A stretch of DNA of 64,000 nt from positions 24,320,001-24,384,000 of the forward strand of contig NC_091674.1 in the NCBI RefSeq assembly GCF_042453785.1. The letters are read 5' to 3'. Source of the DNA: Malus domestica. Lineage: Eukaryota > Streptophyta > Magnoliopsida > Rosales > Rosaceae. The translations under genes were made by a program, and so were the position numbers. Shown in pieces: positions 25,264 to 36,002 of this stretch (the stretch's first letter is position 1; each line of letters opens with the position of its first letter). Under the pieces are notes generated by a model that was not told the origin of the DNA, did no database searches, and worked only from the letters and a program-made list of their open reading frames with translations.

Positions 25264-25533
25264 TGTTGTAGGCCTATTTAATTGAGCGGTCTAAGGTTTA
25301 GAGAGAGAGAGGGAGGCCGGCAACTTTAGAGAGAAGAGAGATTGATTTAATTGTGATGTGTGTTTGATTCACCCCATTGTGCCTTTATTTATAGTAGTTG
25401 GAAGGGTAAATACCTTTCCCTTTATGATTACAACATTTAATAGGTAATCTAATCCTAATAGGAATATATAATACTTTCCCATATTCTCTAGGATTTACAC
25501 AATCACGTTCCTATTCTAAATAGAACTGCAACA
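25264..25533 (-). repeat. Copia 5' LTR
   Basis: The 270-bp terminal repeat matches 16771-17038 almost throughout. It contains a TATAAATAAAGGC-like promoter core on the minus strand. TATTT follows it at 25534. Confidence 0.93.
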
Positions 25534-25538
25534 TATTT

Positions 25539-26546
25539 TTATTTTTCAAATTTCTAACTAATTATATTATTACACTTAGTGTACCAAACCACGTGTCCTA
25601 CACACTGAAAAATCCCTCGTCTTTTGCCTCAAACTGATATTGATGCAATGCCATATGGAATTTGTTAAAAGAAGGGGATTTGTTTTTTATCAATAAAAAG
25701 AAAGAAGGGATCAACTTTTTCAATTGAAAAAAAAATGTGAATATATTTAATTTGTGAAATTAGAATTGGAATTTACATACACTTATATCATGCACTAATC
25801 CCTATGACATAGCTAGAATTTTCAAATAATAAGGTCATAATATCAATCAAAAAACTTTATTGGACCATTTCGTCGAGCACCTAATCGGCACCTACCAATT
25901 TCTGTCAACATATGCTAAAAGTTTATACCAATATATGTTGACAATTACTATTATTTGTAGAGGTTTGTCGAGGGTGGATGCAATATAATGTGGAGTAAAA
26001 TCAAAGATTGACAAGGCTTTTCATCTAAAGTATTTCATGAGCACTTAATGCACACAATAGAGGCACAAAAGAAGAGAGAAGAGAAAGACAATTATGATAG
26101 AATAAAATAGAAGAAGTAGGAGGATGAGGTTGTAATTTACTTTGCCTTAGCTGTTTATAAGGATCACATACAATACACAAACAAATATACATGGAGTTTT
26201 TAAAGTTGTTAGGGGTCAAGGACAACAAATAACCCCATGCTGGCTCTGCCATTGAATGCAAGCATAAGAGAGATTGACGTATGTGATAGAATGTTTTGAA
26301 GTTTTAATAATAAAAGAAGTGACTTTTGCACTCTTACTTTTTTTTCTCATAGCACATCTCTATTCATTTTTTTGTTTTTGTTTTTGAAAGTGAATAAATC
26401 AAAGAAAAATCAACGAGTATAAATAAACCAGGATGTGCAAAACAAAAAAGATCGGTGTTCGAAAATCATTTCCAAATAAAAATCCCTCTACATTGTATTT
26501 CATTTCTTCCAAGATACTAAACTCCTTTGAGCGAGACGTTTGTGTA
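25539..26546. other. AT-rich spacer
   Basis: I see no gene or complete repeat between the Copia and Harbinger elements. Confidence 0.5.
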
Positions 26547-27385
26547 TAAGAGCAAGTCTACCAAGGACATTTAGGCTGGCAACCAGCCTAAATGACATGG
26601 CGTGATCTGGGCCGTCCAATCCAGCGATCAACAGTCCACATTTTTCCGCCCAAAAAATTTATAAAAAAATTGTTAAAAATTATTCCACCTTACACCATAA
26701 AAAAATTGTTAAAAAATTTATAAAAAAATTGTTAAAAATTGTTAAAATTATTAAAAAATTATTAAAAATTGTTAAAAAATACAGAATAAACTTTTTTTCT
26801 ATAAATACCTAACCCTCATATTCCACCTTACATCACATTTCAATATTTTCAACACTTTCTACCAAAGCTTTCATATACTTTTTGTGTGAAAAAATGGTTA
26901 CGTGGAAGCTCATCGAAGATGTTACGTTGTGTGAATGCTGAGTTGAAGTCACTCATGACCTAATTGCGGGTAATGAGATGGAGTTGTGAGAAATGTGGAG
27001 TAGAATTACGGAAGCGTTTTGCGCTGTACATGGAAAAGATGCCAGAAGTAGTCAAGGTCTTCAAGGGTATTGGAAAAAACTCAACATATCCTTCACTTGT
27101 TGGAAAAACGCTCTCTCGATTGCTTCCAGTAATTTGCGTAGTGGGACAAGTTTAGTGGATCAAGTGACAATATTTTTATTTATTTATATGTATTCCACCC
27201 ACATCAATATTTTAATTTATTTATTTGTGTTACACCCACATTTTATAATATTGTCTTATCCCACGTTTTGTAGACAATACAAGCACAAGCATTCTATAAT
27301 TCGAAGAACCACGACAAATCATTCAACAAATGGGAATGTTGAGAAATTGTCAAAAATTGTCCCATATACAAAATTGTGCCAACAA

Positions 27386-28428
27386 TAGGGGTGGGCATAA
27401 AAACCGCCAAACCGCAAAACAGCATCGAACCATATGAAAAAAAAACTAAAAATAACCGTGTTGACCGGAAAAGTCAACTTTGAGTCAAAAACCGAACTGA
27501 ACCGTTCAAACCGGTTAATGTTCCGATTTCGAATGATCAAGAACCAGCCAGAACCGAACCGAATCACTTTATTAATAATAAATAAATAAATTATATATAC
27601 ACACATGCCATGGTATAATAGGTTGAAAAATTAGTTTTACCAAGTTGTAAAAGGCTGCAATTTAATAGAAGCTAGAATTTTTTTTTTTTTGTGCAACTGC
27701 ATGTTCTATCTAATATCTTATGAAAGTGTTCTAATTTTTGTGCAGTATACTGAACAAATTGACCCCTGAGAAGTTTGACATTCTCAAGGGCCAATTGATT
27801 GATTATGGAATTACCACTCCAGATATTTTAAAGGTTTGTATTAACTAAATGTCTTTGAAAACTTCTTACTCCATACTAAGCTATTACTTTCCTGCTAATG
27901 AGCTTGAGGGTTCAATTTGAATTGCAGGATGTTATCTTTCTGATATTTGATAAGGTTGTGCTGGAGCCAACCTTTTGTCTTATGTATGCACTTTTATGCT
28001 CATATCTTAATGCAATACTTCCTCCTTTCCCACCTGAGAATGTTGGTGGGAAAGAAATCACGTTTAATTTATGTTCAGGGAACTTGAAAGATCACATCAT
28101 GTAATGTTACCATTCCTCACTTTGAATATTTCTTTTTACTTGCTGCTGTTGTGTTGTATGCAACTTTATATAATCAGTTTTAGAAGATGTTTTTTTTTTT
28201 TTGTTGAAAAGTTTTAGAAGATGTATTTGAATACATGATGATTTGGTGTTCAAATAATTTAGAATTCGGAACCATAAACAGCAAGAACTGAATCGGAACC
28301 AGTGTAGACTGAACCGTAAGGTTATAGTAATAAATTTAACCAGAACCGCACCTAACCGAACCGTTTTTATTTTCCAATTTCGGTTTTGGTTCTGATTTAG
28401 GGGTGGAACCGCACCATGCCCACCCCTA
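27386..28428. mobile_element. Pack-type hAT element carrying eIF4G exons
   Basis: The ends are a perfect 13-bp inverted repeat TAGGGGTGGGCAT, flanked by a perfect 8-bp duplication GCCAACAA at 27378-27385 and 28429-28436, the hAT signature. Both subterminal zones are rich in AACCG/CGGTT words. The middle is not transposon sequence: it holds two exon-like pieces of a translation initiation factor 4G gene (see 27746-28088) with the intron between them still present. It is inserted in the Harbinger ORF1 remnant. Confidence 0.9.
27746..28088 (+). pseudogene. eIF4G MIF4G-domain gene fragment
   Basis: Exon piece A (27746-27833) reads [20 protein letters not shown] then ITTPDILK. After an intron of 94 bp with GT donor and ATTGCAG acceptor, exon piece B (27928 to about 28088) reads [20 protein letters not shown], then [16 protein letters not shown]. 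Together they match the start of the MIF4G domain of plant eIF4G/eIF(iso)4G, the scaffold of the cap-binding complex. Upstream intron sequence with a TTTGTGCAG acceptor is also kept, which shows capture of genomic DNA rather than mRNA. There is no start codon context or rest of the gene, so it is a transduplicated fragment. The parent gene is not in the window. Confidence 0.88.
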
Positions 28429-28533
28429 GCCAACAATTCAAGAAGTTGTCATGCACGACGTCCCTCTACATAGTTCGCCAAAACCAGACACGACCGCACA
28501 GGAAGAAGACACATTTGAAGAAGTGCCAAAATG

Positions 28534-29457
28534 TAGGGTTGGGTTCCGTTTTTTGCCAAAACCGAAACCGAACTGAAATTTTTGTTCGGTTCGGTTCTTT
28601 TTTTTTCGATTCTGTTTCGGTTTTTTTTTTTTTTCAAAAAATGAAAAAAATTGAAATCTTAAATTTTAACATCTCCAACACAATCATAACATATATATTC
28701 TACCTAGAATCAGAGACAATGAAAATAAACATTTAAAGTTCAACTAGAATTATAACATAAAGGTTTTTTTTTAATATTTTTTGTTTAAAGTTTAACTGTA
28801 AATAGATTTTTTTTTTAGAAAAGTAAAATTTTCTACCATTTTCTTCACACATGAACTCTTAACTATGAATAATATAAAGAGCGGGTATAGGTTGGTGGGC
28901 ATGGGTTGAATTAATTTATCACGATAGTACGTACAATGAGAGCATTATCATACCATAACCCACTTTGAACCAACGATTATGCTCTCTTTGTATGTATTAT
29001 CGATCATTTAGTAATGTAATTTACTATTTAGTTGGCATAAGTAATATCAAAAGGGAAAACACTTAATCAAAACCAATACATGATCACTACATATAACAAT
29101 AAGCAATGAAGTACTAAATAAGCATGCAAATACTTGAAGCAAGAAGCCAGATTAAACAAGAATAAGGAACTAACTGTACCGGGTCAGGAGTTAGCACCAT
29201 TTTGGTATCACTATTTTAGGTCCTGCTTTTTTATACAACTTATTCCTTGTAAATAGGAAAAGTAGCAGATGCATTTGGTACATTTCTGATTTTGGCAACA
29301 CATTGGGCTTACAAATTGGTTTTTAAAAAATAATACCCAAAACAAATAATTAAATAAATAAAATTAAAAAAAATTAATTTAATTAATTCGGTTCAGTTCG
29401 GTTCGATTTTTTCTGTTTTGGTTTTTTTCAGTTTTCGGTTTTTTGAACCCACCTCTA
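28534..29457. mobile_element. Second hAT-like element in the Harbinger nest
   Basis: The left end TAGGGTTGGGTTCC and reverse-complemented right end TAGAGGTGGGTTCA are inverted copies. The flanks CCAAAATG and CCATAAAG match at 6 of 8 positions, as expected for an older hAT target duplication. CGGTTCGGTT-type words fill both subterminal zones. No gene is seen inside. Confidence 0.75.
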
Positions 29458-29997
29458 CCATAAAGGACGCCCAAAGAAGTGCCGAAGACTCAGCCGACTT
29501 GTCGGTCCCTAAGGCCTCAAGGTAAAAAGACGGCAAAGAAACAAGGGAGTTCTTCCAAAAATGACTACACAAAACATATGGACGAACTTGCTTACCAAGG
29601 TGAACTGAACATGGCGCGGGAAGCGGCTAAAGATGAGGAAAAAGCTGCTACTATGGTAGCAATATTAGAAGCTACTGAGATACATGATGCGACGGCTGAG
29701 AGACAAAGAGAAATACTTGATCGAGAAAATGAGATGATTAGAGAAGCACTTAATCGAGAAAATGAGATGCTTAGAGAATAAATGATGGCTCAAGCAGATT
29801 GTGACATTATGAACAAACCTCTAATAGGACTGTCTCCGAATTCAAAATATTTTTGGACATCGAAAAAAAGAGACGTGGTACGAAGGAGGCGTGCAAGTGA
29901 CCCAGAAACAAGTCGAGGGGGTTCGAGCTACACAAATCCTAACAACAAAGATCCTAGCACCACATATCCTAGCTGCACAGACTTTGTATAATTTCGT

Positions 29998-30172
29998 ATT
30001 TATTTGTAGTACTTTATTTAGTTTTGTCTTAATTTTTAGTACTTTGTGTAATTTCATCTTTATTTGTAGTACGTTATGTAATTTCTTATTTATTTGTAGT
30101 ACTTTATGTAATTTTTTATTTATTTGTAATAATAAATGTAATTTCTTAAATATTTTTAGTACTTTATTTAAA
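29998..30172 (+). repeat. Tandem ~35-bp repeat between Harbinger genes
   Basis: Five to six diverged units with the core TATTTGTAGTACTTTATGTA lie between the converging ends of the two Harbinger genes. It probably belongs to the ORF1 3'UTR. Confidence 0.75.
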
Positions 30173-30298
30173 CACACCACATAAACTTAAAAGAACGCAC
30201 GAAATAAAATTACATAAACGAAACCAAATAAACTTAAAAAAACACACGAAATAAAATTACGTAAACCAAGAACTATATTCTTCCACCACAAACTCCTT

Positions 30299-33200
30299 TT
30301 AATTATCTTCATTTTGTTGCAATCTCCACTGGTGCTCAATTAAGTCACTTTGACGGGTACAATGCCAGTATGGCTCTTGCATTGAAGTGTAACGCTCAAC
30401 TATCAATTGATTATAACGTTCATCCCGTTCCAGTGGCTCGTGTTGCATGGGATCTTCGGTGCCGTCATGAGCACAATAGATATGTGTTCTTGAGTTGTTC
30501 ATTGTGTCCGGCTCGTATTCATCAACGGCATCATAATCATACTTATATTCCACAATCATGTTGTGGAGAATGATACACGTCATCATGATGGATTGAAGAG
30601 CCTCGACATCAAACATTCTGGCAGCTAACCTGACAATTGCCCAACGAGCTTGCAAGATACCAAAACAACGCTCTACATCTTTCCTACACCCCTCTTGACA
30701 TTGTGCAAAATGTTTTTCTTTTTCACTTTGTGGATGTGGCACTATTTTGACAAACGTTGTCCACCTTGGGTAAATGCCGTCTGCAAGGTAGTACTGTCTT
30801 TCGTATCTATGGCCATTGACCCAATATATGACTCTGGGTGCTTTTCCTTGCAACATTTCGTGGAAAACTGGAGATTGGACAAAGACATTTAGGTCATTTT
30901 GAGCTCCTCGAACACCAAAAAATGCATGCCAAATCCATGTATCAAATGAAGCCATCGCTTCCAAAATGATATTTTGGCTCATTTTCTGTCACCATAAGCT
31001 CCTTGCCACACACTTAGACAGTTTTTCCAGGTCCAATGCATGCAGTCTGTAATACCCTGAAATTTTTAAATATATGAATATGTGGAGGAAATCGAAAATA
31101 AATCGATTTATGATTATGAAGAATTTAATCGAGAACTTTTAAAGTTGTGTTCCCAGAAATTATAATAATCAACGTATTTGTATTATTGAGCTTTTATATG
31201 ATTTTTCAAGAATTTATAATAATTTGTGTAAGTTTAGTTTTAAATTAAACTAGTTACGAGGTTTAAAGTTTGGACCTTAATTATTTAAAATATGTAGACC
31301 TTTCGCAATCAAAATTAATACTTTTGAATAGAGCTCGACCTTACGAACGCGTAGGTGCAAACCGTTCGTGAAACGGAGTTAGAACGAAGAAGTTATTAAC
31401 GTTTAAAGTCGAGGATAAAATTGTAAATTTATCATTTCTAGAATACTCCAGATTTTTTGAGCCAAATCCGGAAGGCCACGTGTGTGGCCCAAATTAAAAG
31501 AAAAAAAAGTTAGGCGGTGGAGATGGAAGATGAAGGAAAGAAAGGAGGGAGAGAAGAGCCAATCAGGAAAAGGGGAGACAGAAGGTGACCAATAGGGAGA
31601 GAGGACTGGAAGAGGAAATGAGAGAATAGGAAATGAGAGAATAGGGGAGCGGAGGATCCACGACCCGTGTAAGGGTGACCCGACCCAGTCGGGTTTTCCT
31701 CAATTTTTCGATGAAATTTCACCATTTTTCGGCGACATTCACCAACCCAACTATTGTAAAACTCTCCATGACCTTCCCCCTTCCTATTTCACCCTAAAAA
31801 CCCTATAATTTGGCCTTGAATTTGGTAAAACCGCACCGGTGGGTGCGATGAACCCGTGCCGTTGTTTTCCCCAATTCTGAAACGATTCCATCAAATTAAT
31901 ACCACCATTAGACTCCCTTTGAGGTCTGGAATAAAGACCATTCATTGGTTGGGGCGTCGGAGTTGTTTTGGAGACGAATTAAGAACACCCAAAAATAAGG
32001 GTTCCGACGGTTCGTGGCCATTTTGAGGTGTTTCCCAACCAAATTGGCTTTGGTCGCAGGTATGAAAGTTGCTCTACTAATTGAGATCTTCATTTCTGTA
32101 ATTTTTGAGAATTTTTAGAAATAATTGAAATTTTCGGCGAGTCTGAGTGGTCGACCGCCACCCACGGCGGCGGGGGCAGCGGCGCACGACCAGGGAGCCA
32201 ACATTTGCGTTGTTATATGAATTTCATTATTTTAAGTATGTTGTTTTTGATCTAATTGTTATGGTTTAAATATTAATATGACTATGGTGTATGTGGGAGT
32301 AAATGAATAGTTTTGTATTTGGTTCGAACTTTTAAATTTTGAACTACGAAAGGCTTGATCCCTGTTGAGGGTATGTAGGCAGTCTAACGAGATGTTAGAT
32401 GCAGCCATAAAATATGTGAAGTTAAAATTAATTCTAGAATAAAGGTTACATAACGGAAATTGGTCCCTACAAAGAAATGGTACTAAATTGGAAGTTAAAT
32501 TACATGTTATGGAAAAATGAATAATGCTTATAAATTTCTTGTGGGATGAAGGATTTTATTTGGAGTTGTTAACTAATGATAATAAACTAAATAAGAGTTT
32601 TATTTTGGGCCTATCACTAATATTATTATTTCTCGAAATAAAGTAAATATTTCGGGACCGGGGCGTTACACAGTCAATGTTTCCAATCATGCCAGGGAAG
32701 CATCGCATCTCACCCTTCCTCAGCAGCCTTCGCAGGTCCCTTGGCGTGGGTGTCCATATGTACTCATTGGTATAAAGGGCTTCGACTGGGGAGCAAAACC
32801 GCATCAGGGACTCCAAAACAGTTGATTTTCCCATCCTCATTATCTCATCCACTTGATCTGCAGATACTCCATATGTAAGCATCTGCAATGCGGTAGTAAT
32901 TTTTTGTTCAGGAATAAGACCTTGAACATGAAAAACATTTTTTTTTTTTTGCACAAAGTATGAATCATGGTTGCAAATAGCACTCATGATTTTGTCAGAC
33001 AAACTTCATTGCATTCTAAAACAACGTCTAAAAACATGATCAGGGAATACATAGTTGGGGATAAAATAATCTTCCAATAGACCTTTACCTCATTTCCCCC
33101 TCTTTCTATCCAAGTTTGCAGCACGTCTGAGGTTAAATATTTGACCCACAACTTCCATAACACGGTGGGAATGTGAGGCCCTCTACCTTCTATTTTCATC

Positions 33201-33329
33201 ATCCTCGTCCTCCTCCATTGCGAAAGCCTCATCTCCACCTTCCTCGAGATTGAACAATTCCTCCTGTTGTGCCAACAATCTTTTCTGTTGCTCCTCAAAC
33301 TGTTTGGGCAATCTCCTTAAAGAAGACAT
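30299..33329 (-). pseudogene. Harbinger DDE transposase, broken
   Basis: On the minus strand the frame opens with MSSLRRLPKQFEEQQKRLLA near 33329, then an acidic stretch. From about 33002 it continues with the helix-turn-helix-like region (QMLTYGVSADQVDEIMRMGK), LLRKGEMRCFPGMIGNIDC, and after the solo LTR the DDE catalytic part resumes (AFFGVRGAQNDLNVF, ERCFGILQARWAIV, CIILHNMIVE). This is the plant transposon protein family of PIF/Harbinger. Stops and a frame change lie between the N-terminal piece and the helix-turn-helix piece, and the 1.6-kb solo LTR at 31048-32670 splits the rest just after the first catalytic aspartate (NIDC). It is not functional. Confidence 0.85.
31048..32670. mobile_element. 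Solo LTR, probably Ty3/Gypsy, in transposase
   Basis: This is a 1623-bp segment opening TGTAATACCC and closing GGGGCGTTACA, with a perfect 5-bp duplication CAGTC at 31043-31047 and 32671-32675. LTRs with these ends and this length are typical of plant Gypsy elements. No internal region is present. The assignment to Gypsy is inference from length and termini. Confidence 0.88.
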
Positions 33330-33486
33330 TGTAAGAACTCAAGATTTAAAAACGATGAAGAATGATTCTAATCTAAAAGGAAGGATTGAGTTTGGTGTGT
33401 GAATGATGATGAATGTAGGGATGTAGGGTTTATATGGACAAAAAAAAAAGGATGAGGTTCTGTACACTGTCCCATGGCACTACGTG

Positions 33487-33660
33487 ATTGGTTGAAAATC
33501 TTATCGAAATATTGGCTAAATTATTGTAAACAGATAGTGACACGTGGTGCGTCGAGATTGGTTAAAAATCTAATCGGAAATCTTGACTAAATTATTGTAA
33601 ACAGATAGTGACATGTGGCGTGACGAGATTGGTTAAAAATCCTATCCGAAATTAAAATAA
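33487..33660. repeat. Subterminal ~70-bp tandem repeats in Harbinger
   Basis: Three units start near 33487, 33556 and 33627 with GATTGGTT(A/G)AAAATC and share AAATTATTGTAAACAGATAG and GTGACACGTGG. They lie between the transposase start and the right end. Confidence 0.8.
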
Positions 33661-34268
33661 AATTTATTAGTTATAAAAAAATTAATAATATTTTAAATGG
33701 ATTGGATGCCAGCGCATTTTGTAGGAGTTGATGTCGTTTGTGCCTGTGCATTTTTAGACTTTGTGCCAGCACATTTTTTAGGGATGAAGAAGCATTTGAC
33801 CAATTTACTGTTCACGGGGTCTATCACTGTTCACTAGAGGGATTAAATGGGATGAGTATCAGCAATTTTTTTTATTTTTTAAGGATGGACTTGCTCGAAT
33901 ATCTTTTCTTTTTCTCTCGTAAAGATTCCATGTGCATTTGCCTCTGCCAAGAATAGTATATAATGTGTTCTCTTCTTACAAGAATTGAATAAGACCTATA
34001 AAATCTCGATGAACATGGAACTCGTACGTGGACGGACGTGATGAGTTAGATTCACATAATAGTATTACAAAAATATTCATTCCAAATATGTATAACTCAT
34101 AAGGTGTAGCTTTTTGGCAAGTTATATACAAAAAAAAAAAAACTCCGTCTAGGTTAACATTAATATAAATTTAAGTATTTGAATTAGTTAGTAACTGATT
34201 ACTAATCATTTTATGCATCTCTATCATACTAAGGCATCCTTTAGCTATATTTATATAAAATAAAATAA

Positions 34269-34546
34269 TGTTGTAAACTTTCCTAGTTTAAGTGTAATTG
34301 TGTAAATCTTATATTAGATTTGATTCTAGTTATCCTTTCATATTATAACTCGTATTCATTGGGGATGAATGAATATATTCTCTCCTTTTACTACTATAAA
34401 TAAAGGCAGGATTAACACACACATTCCCTTACAATTCTACAAACACATCTCTCTCAATTTCTCTACCCTTGCCGCCAGCCCTATTCTCTTTGTCAAATAA
34501 AATAGGCTACAACAATTCCCTTTGTCAAATAAAATAGGCTACAACA
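34269..34546 (+). mobile_element. Solo LTR, Copia-like, related to the 16.8-kb element
   Basis: The 278-bp segment starts TGTTGTAAAC and ends GGCTACAACA, with a 5-bp duplication AATAA at 34264-34268 and 34547-34551. It shares ATTGTGTAAATC, CTACTATAAATAAAGGCA and the closing AAATAGGCT(T)ACAACA with the minus-strand Copia LTRs, so it is a distant relative in the opposite orientation. The tail region around 34487-34590 shows short tandem duplications. Confidence 0.78.
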
Positions 34547-34591
34547 AATAAGTTAATATAATAGGCTACAACAAATAAGTTAATATAAGGT

Positions 34592-35040
34592 TCAGAGATA
34601 AAATTAAACATGAATGTTTCAAACCTAAAATTTGTCACTTACCAGAAAAACTTCCTACATATCTTATATCACTACTTCATTTCTATATTTTTCTCTACTT
34701 TTATAGAAATAATTAACCAAACGACAAAGTATTTTTGTTTGAAACTGTGGTATACGTGAATTTTTCTAGTATTGATAAAGTGGAACTTTTTATTTCTTAA
34801 AAAATTGAACAAATTAAATTAAAATAAACCTTTTTATTTTATTTTTTTATTATTTTTAAAACCGATATTATTTATATTAAGAAAAGATGTAGATTAAGAC
34901 TCACAATAAACTAGTAATGATGTGCTCTCATTTACTTTAAAAATAAATAACATTAGATCATAATATTAAACGACAAATAAACTTTTTATTGGATTCTAAA
35001 TATTTAAGGTAATTTTCCATTAAAAGAAAATCTGAGGTGG
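34592..35040. other. AT-rich spacer upstream of NF-YC
   Basis: No gene or repeat recognised; it may include distal promoter of the NF-YC gene. Confidence 0.45.
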
Positions 35041-35101
35041 TACATGCCTCTTGGAAGACAGAAAACCCCACCAATAACAGAGCATCCCTGCCTCTCTTCC
35101 T

Positions 35102-35130
35102 TTCTCTCTCCTCTCTCTCTCTCTCTCTCC
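35102..35130 (+). repeat. CT microsatellite in the NF-YC leader
   Basis: A near-pure CT tract of about 29 bases in the presumed 5'UTR, some 155 bases before the start codon. CT tracts in leaders are common in plants and sometimes affect expression. Confidence 0.8.
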
Positions 35131-35285
35131 TCACATCCATCTCCAACCCTTGAAATCCTCAAATCTCCACCACAAAAGCTCCCCAAATCAAATCTCAATC
35201 CACCCCCTCTGATCAAATCAAACCCTTCATCTTCCCTCCCCCAACCCCCTCAAAACCCACCATTTGGCTCCTCCCATCACACCAA

Positions 35286-36002
35286 ATGGACCCCAACCCC
35301 AACACTGCCACCACCGCTGCCGCCGCTGCCCCCACCCAGCAGCAACCGCAAGCCCAATCCTCCCCCTACCCAGCAACCCAATCCTCCGTCCCCGCCCCCC
35401 CATTCCACCACCTCCTCCAGCAGCAGCAGCAGCAGCTCCAGATGTTCTGGACCTTCCAGCGCCAGGAGATTGAGAGCGTCAACGACTTCAAGAACCACCA
35501 GCTCCCCCTTGCCCGCATCAAGAAGATCATGAAGGCCGACGAGGACGTCCGTATGATCTCCGCCGAGGCCCCCGTCCTCTTCGCCAAGGCCTGCGAGCTC
35601 TTCATCCTCGAGCTCACCATCCGCTCCTGGCTCCACGCGGAGGAGAACAAGCGCCGGACTCTCCAGAAAAACGACATTGCCGCCGCCATTACCCGCACCG
35701 ACATATTCGATTTCTTGGTGGATATTGTGCCCCGCGACGAGATCAAGGAGGAGGCGGTGGGTCTCGGAGGTATGGTCGGGGCGACGGCGAGTGGGGTGCC
35801 ATATTTCTATCCGCCGATGGGTCAGCCGGCTGGTGGCCCCGGGGGGATGATGATTGGGAGGCCTGCGGTGGACCCCACTGGGGTTTACGGCGTGCAGCCT
35901 CCGTCGCAGGCGTGGCAGTCGGTGTGGCAGACTGCGGCGGATGATGGGTCCTACGGGAGTGGAGGGAGCAGTGGGCAGGGCAACCTTGATGGTCAAAGGT
36001 AA
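35286..36002 (+). CDS. NF-YC: Nuclear factor Y subunit C (NF-YC)
   Basis: The 238-residue protein is the C subunit of the CCAAT-binding NF-Y complex; it pairs with NF-YB through a histone fold and then binds NF-YA or CONSTANS-like partners in the nucleus. Residues 1-50 are rich in proline, glutamine and alanine with a Q run (45-50). The histone-fold core is at about 72-150, opening with [20 protein letters not shown] and including [11 protein letters not shown]. The C-terminus is rich in glycine and glutamine. It is most like the Arabidopsis NF-YC1/4/9 group. All coding sequence is in one exon, but the last codons overlap a strong donor (CAAAG|GTAATG at 35999): splicing to 37303 would end the protein GQS-stop instead of GQR-stop, with the same length. 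The start at 35286 gives the family's MD start. Confidence 0.95.
   Translation: MDPNPNTATTAAAAAPTQQQPQAQSSPYPATQSSVPAPPFHHLLQQQQQQLQMFWTFQRQEIESVNDFKNHQLPLARIKKIMKADEDVRMISAEAPVLFAKACELFILELTIRSWLHAEENKRRTLQKNDIAAAITRTDIFDFLVDIVPRDEIKEEAVGLGGMVGATASGVPYFYPPMGQPAGGPGGMMIGRPAVDPTGVYGVQPPSQAWQSVWQTAADDGSYGSGGSSGQGNLDGQR

Larger units (their letters stand above)
16771..25533 (-). mobile_element. Ty1/Copia LTR retrotransposon, broken fossil
   Basis: The element is on the minus strand: 5'LTR 25264-25533, 3'LTR 16771-17038, both TGTTG...CAACA, with the 5-bp target duplication TATTT at 16766-16770 and 25534-25538. A purine tract (complement CTCCCCCTTGAG) abuts the 3'LTR, and a primer-site candidate (TTATCAGCACG) lies next to the 5'LTR. 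Parts in Copia order are a long leader (23951-25263), gag (about 21300-23950), protease/pre-integrase and integrase (about 19500-20900), reverse transcriptase (about 18469-19041) and RNase H (17468-18220). The LTRs differ at about 4 percent of sites by hand count, suggesting one to a few million years. It is broken in several places and is interrupted in gag by the hAT element at 21853-23478. Confidence 0.95.
26894..29991 (+). pseudogene. Harbinger ORF1 (Myb/SANT-like), broken
   Basis: In pieces the reading frames give MVTWKLIEDVTLCE, then MWSRITEAFCAVHGKDARSS, NKWE..EIVKN and PIYKIVP. After the insertions come a lysine-rich stretch and a coiled-coil rich in E, R and K (29479-29781), ending in KKRDVVRRR. 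This is the order seen in plant Harbinger ORF1 proteins, which bind DNA and help the transposase. Early stops, a frame change after the first exon-length stretch and two inserted hAT elements break it. Coding remnants are 26894-27385, 28437-28533 and 29466-29991. Confidence 0.8.
26550..33896. mobile_element. PIF/Harbinger element, decayed and nested
   Basis: The ends are inverted: GAGCAAGTCTACC on the left, and GAGCAAGTCCATCC as reverse complement of the right end. A TAA lies just outside the left end and GAA outside the right, an imperfect match to the TWA target typical of this superfamily. Inside are the two classic genes in convergent order: an ORF1-like Myb/SANT gene on the plus strand (26894-29991) and a DDE transposase on the minus strand (33329-30299). 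Later insertions are hAT elements at 27386-28428 and 28534-29457 and a solo LTR at 31048-32670. Without these the element would be about 3.7 kb, a normal Harbinger size. Both genes carry stops and frameshifts, so it cannot move by itself. Confidence 0.88.

Noticed and set aside
35277-35996. 239-residue open frame antisense to NF-YC
   Set aside because: It mirrors the GC-rich NF-YC exon exactly and has no domain; it is a shadow of the real gene.
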